From positions 50,702-62,734 of the forward strand of contig DESI01000048.1 of the NCBI GenBank assembly GCA_002361235.1: 12,033 bases of DNA. Direction: 5' to 3'. Positions 6,867 through 12,033 of this stretch are shown in pieces. Made by a program: the position numbers and the translations under genes. The notes below the pieces were generated by a model. The model ran no database searches and had not been told where the DNA came from. It worked only from the letters and a program-made list of their open reading frames with translations. The number at the start of each line of letters is the position of its first letter. The first letter of the stretch is position 1. Source of the DNA: Porphyromonadaceae bacterium UBA3318 (GTDB lineage Bacteria; Bacteroidota; Bacteroidia; Bacteroidales; Muribaculaceae).

Positions 6867-6919
6867 TGTTAAGTGAAAAGGTGCGTCAATCCGTACTATA
6901 AGCAGAAAAGGACTTAACA
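6867..6919 (+). repeat. 8-bp inverted repeat spanning the GH127-GH97 gap
   Basis: TGTTAAGT (6867-6874) is the exact reverse complement of ACTTAACA (6912-6919). The right arm ends on the A of the GH97 start codon. If it paired in mRNA it would enclose the 37 nt between and abut the start. Such a weak, AT-rich, long-loop hairpin may also be chance. Confidence 0.4.
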
Positions 6920-8805
6920 TGAAGACAACGACAATAACATCGATGGCGCTGCTGCTGCTGGTATGCGGCATGGCGCAGGCAGCCGACGAAGCTACGGTGC
7001 TGAAGCTGACGTCGCCCGACGGCGTGAACGAGGTGACATTCTCCAAGCCGGGCCGGGAGCTGACCTGGCAGGTGAGGATGAACGGCGCCGACGTCATCCT
7101 GCCGTCACGCGCCGGCCTGGATCTGGACAACCGCGTTTGGGAGATGGCCCTCGGCAAGCGCGACCTGCAGCAGCCGGAGTGCTGGATGGACCTGCTGACC
7201 GTCGACTCGGTGCGCGTGCATCAGCCGGTGGACAACGAGTGGCATCCGCTGTACGGCGAACGCTCCACGGTGCGCGACCGTTACAATTCGGCCACGATGT
7301 ATATGTCGCGTCATGACAAGAGCAAATACCGCCTCAACGTGGAGGTGCGTGCATACGACGAGGGGATAGCTTTCCGCTATTTCTTCCCGGAGCATCCCGA
7401 CGCCATATTCCACAAGGTGACGGCCGACCTGACCGACTACACCTTCCCCGCCGGCACGATGGCGTGGAGCGAGCAGTGGGCGCAGGCCAAGTTCGACCGC
7501 ACAGGCATCGACGAGATAAAGCATCCCGTGGAGCGCGCGCTGACCCTGGAACTGCCCGACGGCAAATGGGTGGCGGTGACCGACGCCGATGTCGACGACT
7601 GGTGCCTCACCAAGTTCGTGGCCCGCGACGGGAAGCCCGGCACGCTGCAGTCGGTGATGTATTCGCCCGTGGACGTGGTGACATACGCCGCCACCCCCTG
7701 GAAGATAATAATGACCGCCGACACGCCCGGCCGACTGCTGGAGAACAATGACATAGTGCTGAACCTGAACCCCGAGGCCGAAAGCGACTTCGACTGGGTG
7801 AAGCCGGGGAAGATTATGCGCTGCACCAAGCTGACCACCGAGGCCGCGATGGAGGTGATAGACTTCTGCGCCGCCCACAACATACCCTATATGCTGTACG
7901 ACTGGAAATGGTACGAGCCGTGCACGTCGCACGACGGCGACGCCACCAAGGTTATACCGCAGATAGACATGAAGAAGGTGGTGGAATATGGCCGTGAGCA
8001 TGGCGTGGGGATCTGGCTGTACATCAACCAGCACGCGCTGCAGAAGCAGCACAAGGAACTGCTGCCCGTCGTGGCCGGCTGGGGCGTGAAGGGCGTCAAG
8101 AGCGGTTTCGTGCAGTATGCCTCGCACCGCTGGGCCACATGGCTGCACGACCTGGTGCGCGAGGCCGCCGACAACAAACTGATGATGAACATCCACGACG
8201 AGTTCCGTCCCTCCGGTTTCTCGCGCACGTACCCCAATCTGGTGACACAGGAGGGAATCTTAGGCAACGAGGAGTTTCCCGACGCTACACATAACGTAAC
8301 ATTACCATTCACACGCATGATAAACGGAGCCGCCGACTATACGATATGCTACTACGACAAGAGGCTGAAGAACAGCCACGCTCATCAGCTTGCGGCGTCA
8401 TTGGTGTTCTACAGCCCGATGCAGACCATATTCTGGTACGACAATCCCCGGATGTACAAGGGCGAGCCGGAGATCAAATGGTTCGAGGACCTGGAGACCA
8501 CATTCGACGACACGAAGGTGTTAGGAGGCTTCCCCGGACGCGACATAGTGATGGCGCGCCGCAAGGGCGACATCTGGTGGGTGGCCGCAATGGTGAACAA
8601 CGACGGCGCGAAGGAGACTATCGACCTGTCGTTCCTTGAACCGGGCCGCAAGTATGTGGCCGAGATATACACCGACGGCGACGACAAGGTGAAGACCGCC
8701 ACGAAGGTGGCCATGAGCACGCGTAAGGTGACGTCGAAGGACAAGCTGAAGTTCGACGTTCCCGGTCGCGGCGGAGTGGCGATGCGAATCGTTCCGATTC
8801 TCTGA
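6919..8805 (+). CDS. Glycoside hydrolase family 97 (alpha-glucosidase/alpha-galactosidase family)
   Basis: Predicted exported alpha-glycosidase of 628 aa, within the usual GH97 size. The signal peptide MKTTTITSMALLLLVCGMAQA ends in AQA; the LLVC before it is not a good lipobox because Val precedes Cys. The N-terminal beta-super-sandwich (~25-290) includes SPDGVNEVTFS and the Trp-rich AWSEQW. The (beta/alpha)8 barrel (~290-540) shows YMLYDWKWYE, GIWLYINQHA, GVKSGFVQY, IHDEFRPSGFSRTYPNLVTQEG and GNEE. A C-terminal beta domain follows. Retaining GH97 enzymes have an Asp nucleophile after GVK. Here that place reads SG (Ser395, Gly396), whereas Glu428, Glu445 and the Glu451/Glu452 pair are present, which suggests the inverting, SusB-like mechanism. 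The gene starts 53 nt after the GH127 stop and is probably cotranscribed. Substrate (alpha-Glc or alpha-Gal) cannot be decided here. Confidence 0.9.
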   Translation: MKTTTITSMALLLLVCGMAQAADEATVLKLTSPDGVNEVTFSKPGRELTWQVRMNGADVILPSRAGLDLDNRVWEMALGKRDLQQPECWMDLLTVDSVRVHQPVDNEWHPLYGERSTVRDRYNSATMYMSRHDKSKYRLNVEVRAYDEGIAFRYFFPEHPDAIFHKVTADLTDYTFPAGTMAWSEQWAQAKFDRTGIDEIKHPVERALTLELPDGKWVAVTDADVDDWCLTKFVARDGKPGTLQSVMYSPVDVVTYAATPWKIIMTADTPGRLLENNDIVLNLNPEAESDFDWVKPGKIMRCTKLTTEAAMEVIDFCAAHNIPYMLYDWKWYEPCTSHDGDATKVIPQIDMKKVVEYGREHGVGIWLYINQHALQKQHKELLPVVAGWGVKGVKSGFVQYASHRWATWLHDLVREAADNKLMMNIHDEFRPSGFSRTYPNLVTQEGILGNEEFPDATHNVTLPFTRMINGAADYTICYYDKRLKNSHAHQLAASLVFYSPMQTIFWYDNPRMYKGEPEIKWFEDLETTFDDTKVLGGFPGRDIVMARRKGDIWWVAAMVNNDGAKETIDLSFLEPGRKYVAEIYTDGDDKVKTATKVAMSTRKVTSKDKLKFDVPGRGGVAMRIVPIL

Positions 8806-8841
8806 AGTTTAGAAAGTTGAAAGAGTTTAGAAAGTTAAGAG
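8806..8841. repeat. 18-bp period duplication before GH43
   Basis: AGTTTAGAAAGTT occurs perfectly at 8806-8818 and 8824-8836. The full 18-bp period matches at 16 of 18 positions. It begins at the base after the GH97 stop codon. A related GTTTAGAAAG lies at 1759-1768 behind the first terminator. Confidence 0.8.
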
Positions 8842-8866
8842 GATAGTGCAGCTATTTGGAGCAAAC

Positions 8867-10522
8867 ATGAGGAAGACGACGATAATATTGACGATGATGG
8901 CGGCGGTTGCGGCCGGCGCCGGGGCGATGACCCCGCAGATGGTGTCGAATCCTGCCAACCTGAAGGGCAAGGAATATGTCAACCCGATAATCCATGCCGA
9001 TTATTCGGACCCCGATGTGGTGGCGTCGCCCGACGGCAGGACGTTCTACATGACCGCGTCGAGTTTCCAGTCGGCGCCGGGGCTCCCTATCCTCAAGTCG
9101 CACGACCTGGTGAACTGGGCAATAGTGAACTACGCGCTGTCCGATGTGCCGCCCGTGGACTATTATCAGGCCGCGCCGCGTCACGGCAAGGGCGTGTGGG
9201 CGCCCTGCATCCGCGAGCATGACGGCAGGTATTACATATATTGGGGCGACCCCGATTTCGGCGTGTACATGGTCAGCGCCGACGACCCCGAAGGCGCGTG
9301 GAGTGAACCGACGCTGGTCATCCCCGGCAAGGGGCTGATAGACCCGTCGCCGCTTTGGGACAAGGACGGCAAGGTGTACCTGGCCAACGGCTGGGCGGCC
9401 TCGCGCTGCGGTTTCAACAGCGTCATCACGCTGTGGGAGCTGACACCCGACGGCAAGAAAGCCGTGGGTACGCCCCGGATAATATACGACGGCAACGACG
9501 GCGTGAACCACACCGTGGAGGGACCGAAATTCTACCGCAAGGGAGACTGGTACTATATGTTCGCGCCGGCAGGCGGCGTGGCCACGGGCTGGCAGTTGGT
9601 GATGCGCAGCCGCAACATCGAAGGCCCGTACGAGGCCAAGATAGTGATGGCGCAGGGCAAGAGCGACATCAACGGCCCTCATCAGGGCGCGTGGGTGACC
9701 GACTCGGAAGGCAAGGACTGGTTCCTGCATTTCCAGGACAAGGATCTGTACGGACGACTGATACATCTCAACCCGATGGTGTGGCGCGAGGACTGGCCGG
9801 TTATCGGCAACGACACGGACGGCGACGGATGCGGCGACCCGGTGCGCAGATGGTCCAAGCCTGCGGGAAGCGTGATACAAGGCGCGCTGCCGTTGCAGCA
9901 TTCCAAGGATGCTTCGGCACTGTTCCAGTGGCACGCCGACTACAAACCGGAGTACGGTTTTCCGCTGCCGGAGGGTATGATGCGCGTATACGGCCACCGT
10001 ACGGAGGCCGTGGACATCAACCTGTGGGACGTGCCGAATCTGTGGCTGCAGAAGTTCCCTGCCGAAGAATTTACGGCGACGTCGCGCGTAAGGGTATCGG
10101 CTAAATCGCTGTCGGAAGGTGCCACGTCGGGCATAGTGGTGATGGGCCGTGACTATGCGCGCCTGGGACTGCTGAAGAAGGGCGATGCGTTCGTGCTGCA
10201 GTATGCCGTGAACCGGGATGCCGACAACGGCGGCAAGGAGACGGTGAAAGACATCGCGGAGCTGAAGCCGACGCGTGTGTATGCCGCCGGACTGATGCCC
10301 AACTTGGAGTGCGACGTGTGGCTGCGCGTCACGGTGAAGCGCGACGGCAAGTGCACACTGAGTTACAGCACCGACGGCCGCAAATTTACAGACGCAGGCC
10401 GGTTTACGGCGCGTGTGGGCAAATGGATAGGGGCGAAGTTGGGTTATTACAGCGTGACGCCGGGAGGAGTGACCGAACGGGGATGGATTGATGTGGTGGA
10501 AGACGAGTTAGTTATCAGATAA
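8867..10522 (+). CDS. Glycoside hydrolase family 43 with concanavalin-like C-terminal domain
   Basis: Predicted exported beta-xylosidase or alpha-L-arabinofuranosidase, subfamily-12-like, of 551 aa from the ATG at 8867. An in-frame GTG at 8846 would add seven residues before a good signal peptide (MRKTTIILTMMAAVAAGAGA), so 8867 is preferred. The five-bladed propeller (~35-320) has the GH43 triad in expected contexts: base Asp48 in HADYSDPDV, modulating Asp159 in GLIDPSPLWD, and acid Glu218 in HTVEGPKFY. PGLPILKSHDLVNW and PAGGVATGWQL are typical of this subfamily. Residues ~340-551 form the beta-sandwich domain common at the C-terminus of GH43 beta-xylosidases (VPNLWLQKFPAEEF, SGIVVMGRDYARLGL, KLGYYSV). 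The gene follows GH97 by 61 nt and precedes GH88 by 51 nt. Specificity between xylose and arabinose is not visible from motifs. Confidence 0.9.
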   Translation: MRKTTIILTMMAAVAAGAGAMTPQMVSNPANLKGKEYVNPIIHADYSDPDVVASPDGRTFYMTASSFQSAPGLPILKSHDLVNWAIVNYALSDVPPVDYYQAAPRHGKGVWAPCIREHDGRYYIYWGDPDFGVYMVSADDPEGAWSEPTLVIPGKGLIDPSPLWDKDGKVYLANGWAASRCGFNSVITLWELTPDGKKAVGTPRIIYDGNDGVNHTVEGPKFYRKGDWYYMFAPAGGVATGWQLVMRSRNIEGPYEAKIVMAQGKSDINGPHQGAWVTDSEGKDWFLHFQDKDLYGRLIHLNPMVWREDWPVIGNDTDGDGCGDPVRRWSKPAGSVIQGALPLQHSKDASALFQWHADYKPEYGFPLPEGMMRVYGHRTEAVDINLWDVPNLWLQKFPAEEFTATSRVRVSAKSLSEGATSGIVVMGRDYARLGLLKKGDAFVLQYAVNRDADNGGKETVKDIAELKPTRVYAAGLMPNLECDVWLRVTVKRDGKCTLSYSTDGRKFTDAGRFTARVGKWIGAKLGYYSVTPGGVTERGWIDVVEDELVIR

Positions 10523-10566
10523 TAGATATTAGATATTCGATAATAGATAATAGATAATAGATATTG
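10518..10566. repeat. Seven-copy heptamer repeat filling the GH43-GH88 gap
   Basis: Seven consecutive 7-bp units run without interruption: GATAATA, GATATTA, GATATTC, GATAATA, GATAATA, GATAATA, GATATTG. The array supplies the GH43 stop codon (TAA at 10520-10522) and ends 7 nt before the GH88 ATG. Because 7 is not a multiple of 3, TAA and TAG stops recur in all forward frames. Copy-number change would alter the spacing between the two genes but not either protein. Confidence 0.9.
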
Positions 10567-10573
10567 GAATACT

Positions 10574-11803
10574 ATGCGGGCCTTAAAAATAATAACAGGT
10601 GCGATATTGCTGACATCGTGCGTAGGGGTGTCGGCGGCTAAACTGGACGAGAACAAGGAGATAGCATACTGTCAGAGCCAGACGTGGCGCACGTTGCGTC
10701 AGGTGACGGGCGACAATACGGACTATACGCTGATGCCGCGCAACATAGCGGCCGACGATTCGGTGTGGACGTTGCGCAAGAATTCGCCGGAGGAGTGGTG
10801 CAACGGTTTCTGGCCGGGCGTGCTGTGGTATGCGTATGAGTCGTCGAACGACCTGAAGTTGCGCGAGTATGCCGAGAAATATACGGAGACACTGGAGTTC
10901 CTGTCACAGCGTCCGGCGTTTGACCATGACCTGGGATTCTTGGTGTTCTGCAGCTATGGCAACGGCTACCGGCTGACGCACAATCCGCGTTACAGGCAGG
11001 TGATACTCGATACGGCCGATTCGCTGGCCACGCTCTATAATCCGAACGTGGGCACAATCCTGTCCTGGCCGCGCAACGTGGAGATGCTTGGCGGCCACAA
11101 CACCATCATGGACAACATGATTAATCTGGAGATGCTGTTCTGGGCCGCGAAGAACGGCGGCGACCGCCGTCTGTACGACATTGCCGTGAAGCATGCGGAG
11201 ACCACGATGAAGTATCATTTCCGTCCGGACAATACCTGCTATCATGTTGTCGTGTACGACCCCAAGACGGGCGAGTTCCTGAAGGGGATGACGCATCAGG
11301 GATATGCCGACGATTCGTTGTGGGCCCGCGGTCAGGCCTGGGCCATATACGGATATACCGTGGTGTATCGCGAGACGCGCGACCCGAAGTTCCTGGACTT
11401 CGCACGCAAGGTGACGGACGTCTACCTGAGCCGGTTGCCCAAGGACTATGTGCCCTATTGGGATTTTGACGACCCGGCCGGTAAGAAAGCGCCCCGCGAC
11501 GCATCGGCGGCCGCGGTGGTGGCCTCCGCGCTGCTTGAATTGCAGGGATACTGTGACAAGGCGGATCAGGAGCGTTACTATAAGGCCGCGCAGAAGATGT
11601 TGGCGTCGCTTAGCTCGGACAAGTATCAGAGCCGCGGGGAACGCCCCTCGTTCCTGGACCACTCGGTAGGGCACAAGCCCGCCGGGTCGGAGATAGACGC
11701 CTCTATAATCTATGCCGACTACTATTATTTCGAGGCCCTGCTGCGTCTGAAGCGCGTACGCGGCCACCTCGACCCCCTCGGCCAGCTGGCGCAAAATTTT
11801 TGA
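10574..11803 (+). CDS. GH88 unsaturated uronyl hydrolase
   Basis: Predicted 4,5-unsaturated beta-glucuronyl/galacturonyl hydrolase (409 aa). It removes the unsaturated uronic acid that a polysaccharide lyase leaves at the non-reducing end of an oligosaccharide. The (alpha/alpha)6 barrel shows WCNGFWPGVLWYAYE (75-89), HDLGFLVF (118-125), HNTIMDNMINLEML (175-188), HQGYADDSLWARGQAWAIYGY and DASAAAVVASALLEL. Asp119 and Asp180 match the two catalytic Asp of Bacillus GL1 UGL (Asp88, Asp149), with the same 61-residue spacing. The N-terminus MRALKIITGAILLTSC fits a lipobox (LTSC, Cys16), so it may be a lipoprotein, though cleavage after VSAA by signal peptidase I is equally possible. It is the last gene of the cluster and is followed by a terminator. 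No lyase that would make its substrate lies in the window. Confidence 0.92.
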   Translation: MRALKIITGAILLTSCVGVSAAKLDENKEIAYCQSQTWRTLRQVTGDNTDYTLMPRNIAADDSVWTLRKNSPEEWCNGFWPGVLWYAYESSNDLKLREYAEKYTETLEFLSQRPAFDHDLGFLVFCSYGNGYRLTHNPRYRQVILDTADSLATLYNPNVGTILSWPRNVEMLGGHNTIMDNMINLEMLFWAAKNGGDRRLYDIAVKHAETTMKYHFRPDNTCYHVVVYDPKTGEFLKGMTHQGYADDSLWARGQAWAIYGYTVVYRETRDPKFLDFARKVTDVYLSRLPKDYVPYWDFDDPAGKKAPRDASAAAVVASALLELQGYCDKADQERYYKAAQKMLASLSSDKYQSRGERPSFLDHSVGHKPAGSEIDASIIYADYYYFEALLRLKRVRGHLDPLGQLAQNF

Positions 11804-11827
11804 CAGGAGAACAGGAGAACAGGAGAA
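11804..11827. repeat. CAGGAGAA octamer, three copies
   Basis: Three perfect CAGGAGAA units at 11804-11811, 11812-11819 and 11820-11827 begin at the base after the GH88 stop codon, followed by a partial ACAG. They lie before the terminator and are untranslated. Confidence 0.9.
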
Positions 11828-11843
11828 ACAGTAATAAATATCA

Positions 11844-11882
11844 GAATGCGCGATGAACCGGATGCCGGCTCATCGCGTGTTC
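11844..11882 (+). terminator. Intrinsic terminator of the hydrolase operon
   Basis: GAATGCGCGATGA (11844-11856) pairs with TCATCGCGTGTTC (11870-11882) over 13 bp including two G-T wobbles. An inner CCGG-ATG-CCGG hairpin (11858-11868) caps it, and TTTATTT follows. It is the first convincing terminator after 4928, which supports one transcript for the four hydrolases. Confidence 0.85.
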
Positions 11883-12033
11883 TTTATTTGCAGACCCGCA
11901 AGATTTACGGATTCGCAGGGCGATGGATAAACTTAATTAGGCGGCATCACGTTTTAAGAGTGTGTTTACTTTTAAATCAAATTAAGATTGAGCGGATTTT
12001 TTGAGATGGTTTTGCAAGCCAAGGAGGGAGCGG
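11883..12033. other. Right-end intergenic region without a visible gene
   Basis: No coding region is seen up to the window edge. It contains a perfect 7-bp inverted repeat, CTTAATT (11932-11938) and AATTAAG (11980-11986), in AT-rich DNA that may be chance. TACTTTTA near 11968 only approximates a Bacteroidota -7 box. GCGGATTTTTTG (11992-12003) matches 1818-1830, and CAAGGAGGGAGCG (12020-12032) nearly matches 22-33. Both may belong to a dispersed intergenic repeat or to the leader of a gene beyond the window. Confidence 0.5.

Noticed and set aside
6919..6981. LLVC in the GH97 signal peptide as a lipobox
   Set aside because: Val directly before the Cys does not fit the lipobox, and a clean AQA cleavage site follows.
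10518..10566. Heptamer array as a CRISPR array or origin iterons
   Set aside because: There are no spacers between units, the units are only 7 bp, and no cas or replication initiator gene is near.

Overview
The window looks like chromosome of a gut-type Bacteroidota, most likely order Bacteroidales (Muribaculaceae or Prevotellaceae-like). Four things point that way: there are no Shine-Dalgarno sequences before the starts; one clear TTTTG-N19-TATATTTG promoter matches the Bacteroidota primary-sigma consensus; two secreted proteins share a C-terminal YxNLNGxQV...PGVYVRRQG...KVxVK tail; and four glycoside hydrolases of families typical of Bacteroidales polysaccharide utilization loci lie in tandem. 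The family-level assignment is inference.

Layout. (1) 110-3442, + strand: two paralogous secreted proteins. The first (531 aa) is almost entirely two tandem copies of a ~230-residue beta-helix-like unit. The second (488 aa) has a different N-terminal domain followed by one copy of the unit. Both have the same signal peptide type and the same C-terminal tail, and each is followed by an intrinsic terminator. (2) 3558-4742, - strand: a stand-alone AAA ATPase with a DUF4143-like region and a PD-(D/E)xK-like C-terminus. It has its own promoter, a lower GC content than its right-hand neighbours, and a Lys where the Walker B Glu is expected. (3) 4928-11803, + strand: four exported glycoside hydrolases, namely a DUF1680-type beta-L-arabinofuranosidase (GH127/GH146), a GH97, a GH43 (subfamily-12-like) with a concanavalin-like C-terminal domain, and a GH88 unsaturated uronyl hydrolase. 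They are separated by only 51-61 nt, with no terminator until 11844-11882, so they probably form one operon.

How the genes may work together. The four hydrolases would together strip arabinofuranose, an alpha-hexose, a pentose and a 4,5-unsaturated uronic acid from oligosaccharides. That fits a branched, uronate-containing plant glycan such as a pectic side chain or arabinogalactan after a polysaccharide lyase has cut it. No SusC/SusD pair, lyase or regulator is in the window, so the substrate is inferred from families only.

The most unusual feature is in the gaps. Nearly every intergenic spacer carries its own, different short tandem repeat: a pentamer before the first gene, an 18-bp duplication after the second, an 18-bp duplication before GH43, seven heptamers filling the GH43-GH88 gap, and octamers after GH88. 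The second secreted gene also has GC-rich ends around an AT-rich middle, which suggests a swapped central cassette between conserved export signals.
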